A stretch of 64,000 nt of DNA from Herminiimonas contaminans. GTDB taxonomy: Bacteria; Pseudomonadota; Gammaproteobacteria; Burkholderiales; Burkholderiaceae_D. A program made the position numbers and the translations under genes. Within the stretch, counting starts at the first letter, position 1. The number at the start of each line of letters is the position of its first letter. The notes beneath the pieces are model-generated. The model did no database searches and was not told the origin of the DNA. It was given only the letters and a program-made list of their open reading frames with translations. Location of the stretch: positions 62,001 to 126,000 of the forward strand of contig NZ_JADOEL010000001.1 in NCBI RefSeq assembly GCF_015645465.1, given 5' to 3'. Of the stretch, positions 8,701 to 17,689 are shown in pieces.

Positions 8701-8922
8701 CCGGCGATGCTGGCCACCGGTCTAGGCAGCGACGTACAGCGCCCGCTCGCGACCGTCGTGGTGTTCGGCCTGATCAGCGCGACTGCATTGACGCTGCTGA
8801 TGCTACCCGCCCTTTACCAATTGATAGAAGCCAGCGTCGAAACCAAAGCCTTGCTGCGTGCGCAAAAAGCGCAAGCAACAGACGGTGCCAGCGACGAAGT
8901 TGGCTCACTGCCTAACAGCTGA
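5782..8922 (+). CDS. heavy-metal-type RND efflux pump (CzcA/CusA family)
   Basis: A 1046-residue inner-membrane proton-driven exporter with the usual RND duplication: two sets of membrane helices, each followed after its first helix by a large periplasmic loop. The fourth helix carries AIDFGILVDGAVVVVEN, with Asp393, Asp399 and Glu406, the acidic trio of the heavy-metal (HME) subgroup rather than the drug (HAE) subgroup. I start at ATG 5782, which overlaps the adaptor stop by 8 bases and reads MIERIV, the usual family start; the frame opens a little earlier without a ribosome site. Placement between MgtE-N-like and MgtC-family genes suggests a divalent metal substrate, but which one cannot be read from the sequence. 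Confidence 0.93.
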   Translation: MIERIVHTCFHRRGIVWLVFAFAALYGVFSWKQLPLEAYPDIADVTSQIVTQVPGLAAEEIEQQITVPLERALLATPGMHVLRSRSLFGLSLITVVFQDGVDGYWARQRLQERLNEVDLPYDAKASLDPYTSPTGEIYRYTLESNTHSLRELSELQFWSVIPRLKKIQGVVDVTNYGGLTTQFMLELDPARLTQYGLTLSEVIDAINANNQSGGGSVIDRGELSYVVRGVGLLRSLDDMGNVVIKSVGGVPVLTKDLGKLTYGNVERRGILGKDDKADSISGVILLLKDSNPSIALNGIHEAVREINDKLLPRGVKLVPYLDRSSLIEATTHTVGKTLLEGMIVVTLVLLLFLGSPRAALIVALTVPLALLFAFSFMHHAKVPANLLSLGAIDFGILVDGAVVVVENILRRREKQEGKALTPRDAITATLQVARPIFFGMSVIAAAYLPLFAFERIEYKLFSPMAYAVGAALVGALAVALMLTPGLAWLAFRRPRKIFHNPVLEKLNTAYAAFLNRTVGQWRWLAASIAAMLVTLLLLAGTIGRDFLPYLDEGSIWLQVQMPSGITLDKASEMATELRKATLEFPEVSSVVTQTGRNDDGTDYWTPSHIEASIALHPYDSWKSGISKQELIRRLGERYAQMPGYAIGFMQPMIDGVQDKLSGAHSDLTVKIFGPDLEEDRRIAEHVATTLRKVPGAADVVVDVEPPLPNLRIDLDRAAAARYGINASDVAQLISTGIGGASIGQLYVGEKNYDMTVRFSPETRANPQAIADLRLTAVNGAKIPLADVARISTTTGQSVIVRERGERHILVKLNVHGRDLASFLAEAQPTIEREVEYDKQRLHIEWGGQFENLQRAEARLFVILPLTLGIMLLLLFGEFGNLRQPLLVLGVVPLAMVGGFAGLHLRGMTLNVSSAVGFIALFGVAVLGGVLMVAQINRLRRDEGKSLHEAVLEGATSRMRPVLMTATVAAFGLTPAMLATGLGSDVQRPLATVVVFGLISATALTLLMLPALYQLIEASVETKALLRAQKAQATDGASDEVGSLPNS

Positions 8923-8935
8923 ATCGGAGCTGAAC

Positions 8936-10252
8936 ATGACATTCAAGAAAATCGCCATCAGCCAGATGCTGATACTGGCGCTGGGCGGACTGACGGTACA
9001 TACCGTGCGCGCCCAGAATGCGCCAGCCACAAAACTGAATTTTAAAAATTACCTGACCGCAGTCGAAACCAACAGCCTGGAGCTGGCAGCACAACGCGAG
9101 ACCATCGTCGCTGCTGAAGCAGGCGTCGGCATAGCTGGCATACGCCCAGACCCAGAGTTCACCTATAGCGCCTCGCGTGAAACTGTCAGTGCGATCCATC
9201 CGCGTCCCGTCAGCCGTGGCCCATCGCTCAGTATGACGATAGAGACTGGCGGCAAACGCGATGCGCGCATCAAATCAGCACGCAGCAATGTGATGCTGAC
9301 TGAAGCCACAGTCGCCGGTTTCAAACAACAGTTATACAGCGATTCGGCCATCGCCTTCGCCGAGGCATGCCGCACCCGCGACGTACTGGCGCGCAAGGAG
9401 AATACACTCAAAGCCCTGTCCGACATCGTGCGGGTCAACGAGGTACGACGCAAGGCTGGCGATGTAGGCGGCATCGAATTGCTGCAATCACGCGTGGAAC
9501 GCGACCAGTTCCAGGCCGATGTCACGCAGTCGCGCGCAGATGCTGCATCAGCACGACTGGCGCTCTCGCTCACATTGGGACGACGAGTTGAGGATGTATT
9601 CGGCATGGCCGCCCTGGAATGCGGCTTTACGCCATTCGAGCGTGGTAACGATATCGAAGCCCTGATCCCGGAAGCCTTGCAATCACGCCAGGATGTATTG
9701 ATTGCACGCGCCACGCTGGAGCATGCACACGACAACGCCTCGCTGACACGCGCAAACCGCTCGGTCGATCCGACCGTGTCACTGGGCGTCACCTCTACCC
9801 GTGGCTATCCGGGTGGTTTCGACCAGGGTGGCAACGCGATAGACGGTACTTCACGCTCCAATGTACTGGCCTTATCCATCAGCACTCCCATCCCGCTGTC
9901 GCGCCTCAATCGTGGCGACATCGTGCAAGCAGAATCTGCCGTCACACAAGCCATGCTCGGTCTGAACCAGTCTGAACTCAAGGCGGAATCGGACGTACGC
10001 ACCGCACATCAGCGCTTCATCGCCGCCCGTGAAAACGTCGATCATTACCGCAAGGACGTACTAGTAAACGCGAACCGCATGCTGGATGGCATACGCCTGT
10101 CCTATCGTAATGGCGCAGCCTCGCTGCTGGAATTGTTGGCGGCGCAGCGTTCGGCGGATGAAGCCTACCTCGCCTATCTGCAATCTGAAGCGGACATGGC
10201 GACCGCTACCGTACAGCTCCAGCTTGCCATTGGTGAGCAACCATCGCTCTGA
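8936..10252 (+). CDS. TolC-family outer-membrane channel of the RND pump
   Basis: A 438-residue outer-membrane efflux protein (CzcC/TolC family) that completes the tripartite pump. Residues 1-25 form a signal peptide ending near VRAQ. Two OEP repeats follow, with long Ala/Glu/Arg-rich helices (RRKAGDVGGIELLQSRVE in the first, a matching RNGAASLLELLAAQRSADEA in the second). The chosen ATG has GGAG 7 bases upstream and lies 13 bases after the pump stop. No lipobox is evident. The order adaptor, pump, channel differs from the classical czcCBA order. Confidence 0.92.
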   Translation: MTFKKIAISQMLILALGGLTVHTVRAQNAPATKLNFKNYLTAVETNSLELAAQRETIVAAEAGVGIAGIRPDPEFTYSASRETVSAIHPRPVSRGPSLSMTIETGGKRDARIKSARSNVMLTEATVAGFKQQLYSDSAIAFAEACRTRDVLARKENTLKALSDIVRVNEVRRKAGDVGGIELLQSRVERDQFQADVTQSRADAASARLALSLTLGRRVEDVFGMAALECGFTPFERGNDIEALIPEALQSRQDVLIARATLEHAHDNASLTRANRSVDPTVSLGVTSTRGYPGGFDQGGNAIDGTSRSNVLALSISTPIPLSRLNRGDIVQAESAVTQAMLGLNQSELKAESDVRTAHQRFIAARENVDHYRKDVLVNANRMLDGIRLSYRNGAASLLELLAAQRSADEAYLAYLQSEADMATATVQLQLAIGEQPSL

Positions 10253-10256
10253 TTGG

Positions 10257-10625
10257 ATGACGTCGATGACTCACAGCAAACTCGGCATGATAGTTCTCGC
10301 CATCATGCTGCCGCTAGCAACCGCCTGCTCGACACTGTACGAAGGCAAATACGATTATTCAGATGGCTGGCGTGCGGCAATCGTGGAACAGCTAAGCACG
10401 CAGCGCGATGGCTTGAGTTGCCTAATCCAGGACGATCATCCTGAGCGCGTCACACCCACAGTCGATAACACTTTTGCGCTCGTCACGTATCGCGTGCTGA
10501 AAGGCAAGCGTAAGCGCATCGTAAAAATACCTGCGCTTGCTCCGGTACAAACAGGTGACACGGTCTACATCAACATACGCGATGCAACACTGGAAGCCGT
10601 ACTTCCCACTCGTCATAAAAACTGA
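10257..10625 (+). CDS. small putative lipoprotein
   Basis: A 122-residue protein beginning 4 bases after the channel gene. The N-terminus has a hydrophobic stretch followed by LATAC, a passable lipobox, and the mature part starts STLYEGKYDY. The rest is soluble with basic patches (KGKRKRIVKIP). I do not recognise a domain. Its place between the RND genes and mgtC suggests it is an accessory part of the same system, possibly tethered in the periplasm. A start at 10266 is an alternative. Confidence 0.75.
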   Translation: MTSMTHSKLGMIVLAIMLPLATACSTLYEGKYDYSDGWRAAIVEQLSTQRDGLSCLIQDDHPERVTPTVDNTFALVTYRVLKGKRKRIVKIPALAPVQTGDTVYINIRDATLEAVLPTRHKN

Positions 10626-10659
10626 ATATTCATACTCATTATCGCAAGCGGGGCACATC

Positions 10660-11385
10660 ATGATTTGGCCCACTTTTCAATTCTCGGTCTGGCTGGCTTC
10701 CCTCGCCAGCCTCAGCGTCGCCTTCATACTCGGCGCCGTCATCGGCCTCGAACGCCAGATACGGCAACGTACCGCAGGTCTGCGTACCAACACACTGGTG
10801 GCAGTCGGTGCGGCGGTCTTCGTCGATCTGGCCGTACGCTTTCATGATGTACATGGCGGCTCACCCGGCCCGCTGCAAGTCGTCGCCTATGTGGTGTCTG
10901 GCATCGGCTTCCTCGGTGCAGGCGCGATCATGAAAGAAGGCTCGAATGTATTCGGCCTGAATACGGCCGCCACGCTATGGGGTTCGGCTGCGGTCGGTTC
11001 CTGTGCCGGAGCGAAAATGTTTCCGGAAGCCGTGCTGGCCGCGATGTTCGTATTGGCAGCCAATACCTTGCTGCGCCCTGTCGTCAACCGCATCAACCGT
11101 CGTCCGCTGCAGGAAGAATTCAGCGAAGCGACCTATACCGTCTACGTCATCTGCGAACGTGACTACCAGGCAGAAGTCCATGAAAAGATGGTGGCACTGC
11201 TTGAGGAATCCAACTATCCGGTACGCGCAGTCGACCAGCATCCCTTTGGTAACAATGACGTGGAAATCGAAGCCACCCTGTACGCGACTGCGATCGAGGC
11301 AGGGGAGCTGGACGATGTCATGACCGTCCTGCTGCAGGAGCACGGCGTACAACAAGCGTTCTGGAATGCCAGTTCAGAAGAGTAA
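10660..11385 (+). CDS. mgtC: MgtC/SapB-family membrane protein
   Basis: A 241-residue protein of the MgtC family, which in several bacteria supports growth at low Mg2+ and modulates the F1Fo ATP synthase. The first about 140 residues hold four or five membrane helices with the hallmark GAVIGLERQIRQRTAGLRTNTLV and VSGIGFLGAGAIM. The C-terminal about 95 residues form the soluble ACT-like domain (YTVYVICERDYQAEVHEKM). The ATG at 10660 is chosen because it opens directly on the first membrane helix. It is the last gene of the operon that begins with the MgtE-N-like gene, which ties the whole cluster to divalent cation stress. Confidence 0.9.
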   Translation: MIWPTFQFSVWLASLASLSVAFILGAVIGLERQIRQRTAGLRTNTLVAVGAAVFVDLAVRFHDVHGGSPGPLQVVAYVVSGIGFLGAGAIMKEGSNVFGLNTAATLWGSAAVGSCAGAKMFPEAVLAAMFVLAANTLLRPVVNRINRRPLQEEFSEATYTVYVICERDYQAEVHEKMVALLEESNYPVRAVDQHPFGNNDVEIEATLYATAIEAGELDDVMTVLLQEHGVQQAFWNASSEE

Positions 11386-11496
11386 GGGAAGAATAAAACC
11401 AGCCATCCTCCTGCCCCACCCTATGCAGGATCAGATACGGTTATATTACTGTCGGAGCAGACATAAGCGGCTGATCACCCTCTAGAGCTATTCAAT

Positions 11497-12567
11497 ATGA
11501 AACACGACATCGGCAGACCTTTACGTTCCCATCGCGTCCTGAGCATGGCAGGCCTGCTCGTCGCCATGGCCGTCATCTTTGTGGCGGACACGGTTACCGA
11601 CTATGCAGTTGCCGCCGCCGGTTTCTACACGGCAGTGATCCTGGTCGCGGCACGCCTGATATCGGCGCGCGCACTCATCCTCCTCGCCGGTCTTTGCATC
11701 TTCCTGACCATATTCAGTTTTGCCCTGACCAAATTCGGTTCCTACCAGGTTGGCCTGATCAATTCCTGCATCAGCATAGTGGCAATCGCCATCACCACTT
11801 ACCTGGCGCTGAAAATGAATGCGGCACAAGCTGCCGCGCAGCAGGCACAGGCACAACTGCTGCGCATCGCCCGCGTCACCAGTCTGGGCGAATTGAGCAC
11901 GTCGATCGCGCACGAAGTCAATCAGCCGCTGGCTGCGATCGCCACCAGTGGCAATGCCTGCCAGCGCTGGCTCGATCAGCAACCACCTAATCTGGATAAG
12001 GCAAAACAGGCAGTCGAACGCATACTCGGTGACGCACACAGAGCCAGCGACATCATTGCGCGTGTGCGTGGCCTGACTCAGGGCGAACAGCCACACAAGA
12101 GTCACTTTGACCTGAATCAGGCGATACACGAAGTCGTCGCCATCTCGCGCACGGATGTCGAGGCACAAGGCATAAGCATAGACCTCAGTCTCGATGAAAA
12201 CCTGCCACAGGTATTGGCAGACCGCGTGCAGATCCAGCAAGTCATCGTTAATATGGTGCTCAATGCCAGTGAAGCGATGGCAGACTATCAGGACAAAAAG
12301 AAAGAAATCAGGATTCAATCAGCGCTGAGTGCGCCGCACACAGTACAGTTCAGCATCATCGATAGCGGCGGCGGATTTGCCGCAGGCAGCATTGCACATA
12401 TATTCGATCCGTTCTGGACCACCAAAGGCACAGGCATAGGACTCGGACTGGCGATCAGCCGCACTATCATAGAAGCCAACGGCGGCCGCATATGGGCCGA
12501 AGAGCATACTGACGGCGGCGCCATTTTTAAATTCAGCCTGCCGCTCGCAGAAGGGAACGCAGCATGA
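11497..12567 (+). CDS. membrane sensor histidine kinase
   Basis: A 356-residue kinase. The first about 105 residues hold four membrane helices with little periplasmic sequence; a coiled segment rich in Ala and Gln follows. The phosphoacceptor box is SIAHEVNQPLAAI (His near residue 139), and the ATPase part has the N box (QVIVNMVLNASEA) and G boxes (DSGGGF, GTGIGLGLAIS). The kinase core is of the FixL-like class. It overlaps the response regulator start by 4 bases (ATGA), and that in turn overlaps a MocA-like gene, so the signal sensed probably concerns the molybdenum enzyme cluster downstream. No sensory domain of known ligand is visible. Confidence 0.9.
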   Translation: MKHDIGRPLRSHRVLSMAGLLVAMAVIFVADTVTDYAVAAAGFYTAVILVAARLISARALILLAGLCIFLTIFSFALTKFGSYQVGLINSCISIVAIAITTYLALKMNAAQAAAQQAQAQLLRIARVTSLGELSTSIAHEVNQPLAAIATSGNACQRWLDQQPPNLDKAKQAVERILGDAHRASDIIARVRGLTQGEQPHKSHFDLNQAIHEVVAISRTDVEAQGISIDLSLDENLPQVLADRVQIQQVIVNMVLNASEAMADYQDKKKEIRIQSALSAPHTVQFSIIDSGGGFAAGSIAHIFDPFWTTKGTGIGLGLAISRTIIEANGGRIWAEEHTDGGAIFKFSLPLAEGNAA

Positions 12568-13196
12568 ATGCAACGGCATCGACAAGCGGGATGGAAGCAG
12601 CCATCGTCTACATCATCGATGACGATAGTTCGGTGCGCGCCGCACTGGAGGATTTGCTGGCATCGGTAGGATTGCAGTCAGCCTGCTTTGGCTCGACCAT
12701 GGAATTCCTCAAACACAAAATGGCAGATGCACCGGGCTGCCTGGTACTGGATATCCGCATGCCGGGTCAAAGCGGCATGGATTTCCATCGCCAGATGACA
12801 GAGCTGGGCATACAACTACCTACCATCTTCATCACCGGCCACGGCGACATCGCGATGGGTGTGCAGGCGATGAAAAATGGCGCGATCGAATTCCTGACCA
12901 AACCTTTCCGTGACCAGGATTTGCTCGATGCGATCCAGCACGGTATAGAAATCAATCGCGTGGCACGTGCCGAGCATGCGATCAGCGCACAACTGCAAAA
13001 ACGCTGGAACTCGCTGTCTGCAGGTGAAAAGCAAGTCGTGCAACTGGTCGTGCAAGGCCAGCTGAATAAGCAAATTGCAGCAGCCCTGAACATCAGCGAG
13101 GTGACAGTCAAGGTGCGCCGCGGCGCTGCCATGCGCAAGATGGAAACTTCATCGCTGGCCGACCTCGTCAAGATTTCCGAGAAGCTCAAGATATGA
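12564..13196 (+). CDS. FixJ/NarL-type response regulator
   Basis: A 210-residue regulator. The receiver domain (about 12-125) has the acidic pocket DDD, the phosphoacceptor in VLDIRMPG and the conserved Lys in LTKPF. The LuxR-type DNA-binding domain occupies about 145-205 (LNKQIAAALNISEVTVKVRRG). It is the partner of the kinase just upstream, which it overlaps by 4 bases. Targets are unknown; the downstream molybdenum hydroxylase genes are the obvious candidates. Confidence 0.92.
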   Translation: MNATASTSGMEAAIVYIIDDDSSVRAALEDLLASVGLQSACFGSTMEFLKHKMADAPGCLVLDIRMPGQSGMDFHRQMTELGIQLPTIFITGHGDIAMGVQAMKNGAIEFLTKPFRDQDLLDAIQHGIEINRVARAEHAISAQLQKRWNSLSAGEKQVVQLVVQGQLNKQIAAALNISEVTVKVRRGAAMRKMETSSLADLVKISEKLKI

Positions 13197-13792
13197 AGCG
13201 ATCCCCAGATCACGATCAGATCGTCGGCATCCTGCTGGCAGCAGGCCGGGGCACGCGCTTTGATCCGTCCGGTGCGCAAAACAAATTGCTGCAAACTACC
13301 CGCCAGGGCGACAAGGTCGTCGTAGCAGCGGCGAGCAAGCTGCTCGCCGCGTTACCGCAAGTCACGGCCGTTGTACGCAATGCGGATGACGCCGTCGCGC
13401 ACGAGTTGGCGGAACTGGGCTGTCAGCTTGCGATCTGCCCGGACGCTGATCAGGGTATGGGCGTGTCATTGGTATGCGCGTTGACGCAACGTCGACATGC
13501 AGCGGGATGGGTCATCGCGTTGGCGGATATGCCGCATGTGCAGGCAACGACGATAGCCGCACTGGCTGAGGCGTTGAAGCAAGGAGCCGATATGGTCGCG
13601 CCCTTTTATCAGGGACAACGCGGCAATCCGGTTGCTTTCAGTAGCAAACACATAGCTGAACTACTGTTGCTGGGCGGTGATCAGGGTGCGCGCACCCTAT
13701 TAAAAGCGCATCCGCTCACCCAAATTGAAGTCGACGATCCCGGCATACATCACGACATCGATACCTCGGCCGACCTCAAGGCCGCGGTTTAA
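13193..13792 (+). CDS. MocA-like molybdenum cofactor nucleotidyltransferase
   Basis: A 199-residue NTP-transferase with the signature LAAGRGTRF near the N-terminus and the metal-binding ALADMPHV in the middle. Proteins of this kind (MocA) attach CMP to molybdopterin to make the dinucleotide cofactor of xanthine-dehydrogenase-type enzymes. MobA-like GMP transfer is the alternative, but the IorA/IorB-type enzyme and XdhC close by favour MocA. Its start overlaps the response regulator stop (ATGA), so regulator and cofactor enzyme are translationally linked. Its end overlaps the convergent LysR gene by 4 bases. Confidence 0.85.
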   Translation: MKRSPDHDQIVGILLAAGRGTRFDPSGAQNKLLQTTRQGDKVVVAAASKLLAALPQVTAVVRNADDAVAHELAELGCQLAICPDADQGMGVSLVCALTQRRHAAGWVIALADMPHVQATTIAALAEALKQGADMVAPFYQGQRGNPVAFSSKHIAELLLLGGDQGARTLLKAHPLTQIEVDDPGIHHDIDTSADLKAAV

Positions 13793-14703
13793 CGCCCCTC
13801 ATTGAACGTATCCGGGTCTGACAATATCTCTACGATGCGGTCAAACACCAGCCTGATACGCGCCGGTACCGGACCGCGCTGTGGACGGTAGACATACAGT
13901 TCCCACGGCTCAGGCTGATAGCTATCCAATACTGTCACCAGGCGACCCGCACGTATGTGATGCTCGGCCAGGTGATTCGATATTTGTCCATAGCCCATGC
14001 CGGCCAGTACGGCGTCGCACTCCACTTCCGGATCATCGGTCACCAGTACCGGCATGCTGGGTGTAAATTGCATGCCTCGCGAGAAATACCACGGCCATAT
14101 CCGTCCGGTATTACCATCCGTCAACTCTATCGTCGGCACTGCTGATAAATCCTGCGGATTGCGCGGCACGCCCCACTTGGCGATAAATTCCGGCGTAGCG
14201 ACCACAAAGAAATCAACTTTTGCGACCGGACGCACGACAAAGCGGTTATCTCGCGGCAAGCCTATGCGCACACCGATATCGATCTTTTTATCGACCACAT
14301 GTGTCACCAGATTGGTCACACTCAACTCGAGTTTGATGCCGGGATGCTGGCTTAATAAAGGCAGCAGGGAGCGCAACAGATAGCGCCGCCCTATCGTGCT
14401 CGGCGCGGTAATGCGCACCACCCCGGCCAGGTCACGATCAGAATGGCTGTCACTGGGGCGAAACAGGCTGTCCACACCCGTCACCATCTCACGCGCATGC
14501 TCGGCCAGCTGGGTACCGAACTCCGTAATCTGCATACCGCGCGTATTACGATGGAACAGTACCTCGCCTACCGCTTCTTCCAACTCCTTCACCGCGCGTG
14601 TAATCGCCTGCGGCGAAGTGCCGAGGCGGGCGGCTGCTTCCTTGAAACTGCTTGAATCTGCTGCGGCACAAAAAAGTCTAAGCATTTCGAGGCGATTCAG
14701 CAC
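13789..14703 (-). CDS. LysR-family transcriptional regulator
   Basis: A LysR regulator of about 304 residues. The winged helix is at the N-terminus ([27 protein letters not shown]), and a substrate-binding domain fills the rest. I choose the GTG at 14703, which gives the usual LysR opening ([10 protein letters not shown]) and has AAGGG before it; an ATG at 14760 would add 19 residues with no ribosome site. It is transcribed divergently from the molybdenum hydroxylase genes, the normal arrangement for a LysR regulator and its target. The ligand is unknown. Confidence 0.9.
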   Translation of the reverse strand: MLNRLEMLRLFCAAADSSSFKEAAARLGTSPQAITRAVKELEEAVGEVLFHRNTRGMQITEFGTQLAEHAREMVTGVDSLFRPSDSHSDRDLAGVVRITAPSTIGRRYLLRSLLPLLSQHPGIKLELSVTNLVTHVVDKKIDIGVRIGLPRDNRFVVRPVAKVDFFVVATPEFIAKWGVPRNPQDLSAVPTIELTDGNTGRIWPWYFSRGMQFTPSMPVLVTDDPEVECDAVLAGMGYGQISNHLAEHHIRAGRLVTVLDSYQPEPWELYVYRPQRGPVPARIRLVFDRIVEILSDPDTFNEGR

Positions 14704-14872
14704 TTTTGCACCCTTTTTGTTCGTTATGCGCTTTTCAGATAGCGCTGACGCGAATTCCATATTTTGGAATTCTCAAATCTTAACATTTTCATTTATTGTG
14801 CGTTCAGGACTGCAGATACTAATAGCGCAATTTTGGTCACCCGCATTTCATCCCACCTCACTCCAAAAAATC

Positions 14873-15334
14873 ATGGCGACTCTCACTATCAACGGCAAAC
14901 AACATCAAATGGACCTGTCTGACGACACCCCCTTGCTGTGGGCATTACGCGACCACCTGGGAATGACGGGAACGAAGTTCGGTTGTGGCATGGCCTTGTG
15001 CGGCGCGTGCACCGTCCATCTCAACGGTCAGGCAATACGTTCCTGCATCACACCGGTTTCTGCTGCGGTCGGGCAAAAGATCACCACCATCGAAGCGATG
15101 GCGGAAGACAGCGTAGGCCAGCGCGTGCAACAGGCGTGGACAGATCTGGGCGTACCGCAATGCGGCTACTGCCAGTCGGGACAAATCATGTCCGCCGCCG
15201 CCCTGCTGAAAACCACGCCGCATCCTACCGATGCCGAAATTGAATCGGCCATGAGCGGAAACATCTGTCGCTGCGGTACCTACACACGCATACGCGCTGC
15301 AATCAAACAAGCCTCCGCCAAGAAGGGTTCATAA
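14873..15334 (+). CDS. 2Fe-2S subunit of a molybdenum hydroxylase (IorA-like)
   Basis: A 153-residue small subunit of the xanthine dehydrogenase family. The plant-type 2Fe-2S domain carries CGMALCGAC plus a later Cys, and the second, helical 2Fe-2S domain carries CGYCQSGQ and GNICRCGTY. It passes electrons from the molybdenum centre of the next gene product. No signal peptide is present; in related enzymes it is carried out by the Tat-exported large subunit. The gap to the next gene is one base. It resembles isoquinoline 1-oxidoreductase alpha subunits; the substrate is unknown. Confidence 0.92.
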   Translation: MATLTINGKQHQMDLSDDTPLLWALRDHLGMTGTKFGCGMALCGACTVHLNGQAIRSCITPVSAAVGQKITTIEAMAEDSVGQRVQQAWTDLGVPQCGYCQSGQIMSAAALLKTTPHPTDAEIESAMSGNICRCGTYTRIRAAIKQASAKKGS

Positions 15335-15335
15335 G

Positions 15336-17672
15336 ATGAGCACCATATTTGAAAACGACAACAACGAAGCCCAGCTGCCTGCCCTGCCATCGATGAGCCG
15401 CCGTACCTGGCTCAAAGGCGTCGGTGCGCTCACCGGTCTGGCGCTTACGATAGGCACTTCCGGCATAGTACGTGCCGCTACCAGCGACGAGATCAAGAAA
15501 TACGGCGGCGATGCCATGCCCGGCGGTCTGGTCGATGACACACTGGCTTTTGTATCGATAGGTGCAGATGGCATCGTCACCATCGTCGCGCATCGTTCCG
15601 AAATGGGACAAGGCGTGCGCACCAGCCTGCCTATGGTGGTGGCCGATGAACTGGAAGCCGACTGGAGCAAGGTCAAGGTCGTCCAGGCGCTGGGGCTGGA
15701 AGAGAAATACGGCAACCAGAACACCGATGGTTCACGCAGCATGCGTCACTCCTTTGAGCCTATGCGCCGGGTCGGTGCAGCCGCACGCCAGATGCTGGAA
15801 ATCGCAGCAGCGCAGCAATGGAATGTCAAACCGGATGAAGTCCGTGCGAAAAACCATGAAGTGGTACACACCAAATCCGGCCGTCGTCTCGGCTATGGCG
15901 CACTGGCCGAAGCCGCAGCCAAGATCACGCCGCCAGCAACCAAGGATTTACGCCTGAAAAAACCTGCCGAATTCCGTTACATCGGCAAGGAAAGCACACG
16001 CGGTATCGATTTCAAAAACATCGTCACCGGCAACACACACTACGGCATAGACACACGCCTGCCCGGCATGCTGTATGCAGTCATCGCACGCCCGCTGGTG
16101 ATGGGTGGCAAAGTCAGCAGCTACGATGCATCGGCAGCACTCAAAGTACCTGGCGTCATCCAGGTCGTCGAACTGAAAGGCAGCCCGGCACCCGCCGGCT
16201 TCCATCCGCTCGGCGGCATCGCGGTCATCGCCAGCAATACCTGGGCGGCCATGAAGGGGCGCGAAGCACTGAAGATCACCTGGGATGATGGCAAGCACGC
16301 CAGCTACAACTCGGTGGAATATAAAAAGACATTGCAGGAAGCCGCGCGCAAACCGGCCAAGGTAGTGCGCAACAATGGCGACACCATGAGCACGCTGTCC
16401 AAATCATCGCGTCGTATGGAAGCGGAATACTATCTGCCGCATATCGCACACGCGACGATGGAGCCGCCAGCCGCAACCGCACAAGTCAGCAATGGCAAGT
16501 GTGAAGTGTGGGCCTGTGTACAGGCACCGCAAGCGACGCGTGAAATCATCGCTACTCATCTCAAAATCAAACCGGAAGATGTCACCGTACACGTCACGCT
16601 ATTGGGCGGTGGCTTCGGTCGCAAGTCCAAACCCGACTTCGCGGCAGAAGCGGCCTTGTTGTCACAAGCGATGAAAGGTGTGCCGGTCAAAGTGACATGG
16701 ACCCGCGAAGACGACATCCACAATGATTACTTCCACACTGTCTCGGTCGAACGACTGGAAGTAGCACTGGATGCAGCGGGCAAACCGACGGCCTGGCTGC
16801 ACCGTACTGCCGCGCCGACGATTGCTTCCATCTTTGCGGAAGGAGCCAAAGGCGAACAACCATTCGAACTCGGCATGTCCGCTGTCAACATCCCGTTTGT
16901 CATACCCAACTTCCGGGTTGAAGCACCGGAAGTCGAAGCGCATACCCGCATAGGCTGGTTCCGCTCGGTTTCGAACATCCCGCACGTGTTTGCGATTCAA
17001 TCCTTTGTCGCCGAACTGGCGGCAGCGGCCAAACGTGACCATCGCGATTACCTGCTGGACCTGATCGGCCCGTCGCGCAAAATCAATCCCAAGGATATGG
17101 CCGATGAATGGAACTACGGTGAATCGCCGGAGCGCTATCCACTGGATACCGGTCGCATGCGTAAAACCATTACGCTCGCCACCGAAAAAGCAGGCTGGGG
17201 CCGCAAACTGGCGAAAGGACATGGACTCGGCCTCGCTGTCAGTTACAGCTTCGTCACCTATGTCGCTGTCGTCATCGAAGCAGTCGTCAACGCCAAGGGT
17301 GAGCTATCGATCCCGCGTGTCGACATCGCCGTTGACTGCGGCCCGCAAATCAATCCGGATCGCATCCGTTCGCAACTGGAAGGCGCCTGCATCATGGGAC
17401 TCAGCCTGGCATTGACGGGTGAAATCACCTTCAAGGATGGCCGTGCCGAACAAGGTAACTTCCATGAGTATGAAGTCATACGCTCGATGGATGCACCACG
17501 TGAAATCCGTGTGCACTTTGTCAAACATGATTTTGACGTGCCTTTGGGCGGTGTTGGCGAACCTGCAACACCACCGATCGCTCCGGCGCTGTGCAATGCC
17601 ATTTTTGCGGCTACCGGCAAACGCATACGCGACCTGCCTGTGCGGAATCAGCTGCAGGCAAAAACATCCTGA
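15336..17672 (+). CDS. molybdopterin-binding large subunit, Tat-exported (IorB-like)
   Basis: A 778-residue molybdenum-binding subunit of the IorB / aldehyde dehydrogenase type. The N-terminus has a Tat signal (SRRTWLKG followed by a hydrophobic stretch ending VRA), so the enzyme is probably periplasmic. Cofactor-loop motifs are seen (EMGQGVRTSLPMVVADELE, LLGGGFGRKSKPDF, and the GGVGEPATPPIAPAL stretch with the catalytic Glu near the C-terminus). It hydroxylates an N-heterocycle or oxidises an aldehyde; the exact substrate cannot be told. XdhC follows 17 bases later. No cytochrome electron acceptor gene lies alongside. Confidence 0.92.
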   Translation: MSTIFENDNNEAQLPALPSMSRRTWLKGVGALTGLALTIGTSGIVRAATSDEIKKYGGDAMPGGLVDDTLAFVSIGADGIVTIVAHRSEMGQGVRTSLPMVVADELEADWSKVKVVQALGLEEKYGNQNTDGSRSMRHSFEPMRRVGAAARQMLEIAAAQQWNVKPDEVRAKNHEVVHTKSGRRLGYGALAEAAAKITPPATKDLRLKKPAEFRYIGKESTRGIDFKNIVTGNTHYGIDTRLPGMLYAVIARPLVMGGKVSSYDASAALKVPGVIQVVELKGSPAPAGFHPLGGIAVIASNTWAAMKGREALKITWDDGKHASYNSVEYKKTLQEAARKPAKVVRNNGDTMSTLSKSSRRMEAEYYLPHIAHATMEPPAATAQVSNGKCEVWACVQAPQATREIIATHLKIKPEDVTVHVTLLGGGFGRKSKPDFAAEAALLSQAMKGVPVKVTWTREDDIHNDYFHTVSVERLEVALDAAGKPTAWLHRTAAPTIASIFAEGAKGEQPFELGMSAVNIPFVIPNFRVEAPEVEAHTRIGWFRSVSNIPHVFAIQSFVAELAAAAKRDHRDYLLDLIGPSRKINPKDMADEWNYGESPERYPLDTGRMRKTITLATEKAGWGRKLAKGHGLGLAVSYSFVTYVAVVIEAVVNAKGELSIPRVDIAVDCGPQINPDRIRSQLEGACIMGLSLALTGEITFKDGRAEQGNFHEYEVIRSMDAPREIRVHFVKHDFDVPLGGVGEPATPPIAPALCNAIFAATGKRIRDLPVRNQLQAKTS

Positions 17673-17689
17673 GCAGATAAGGAATAGCT

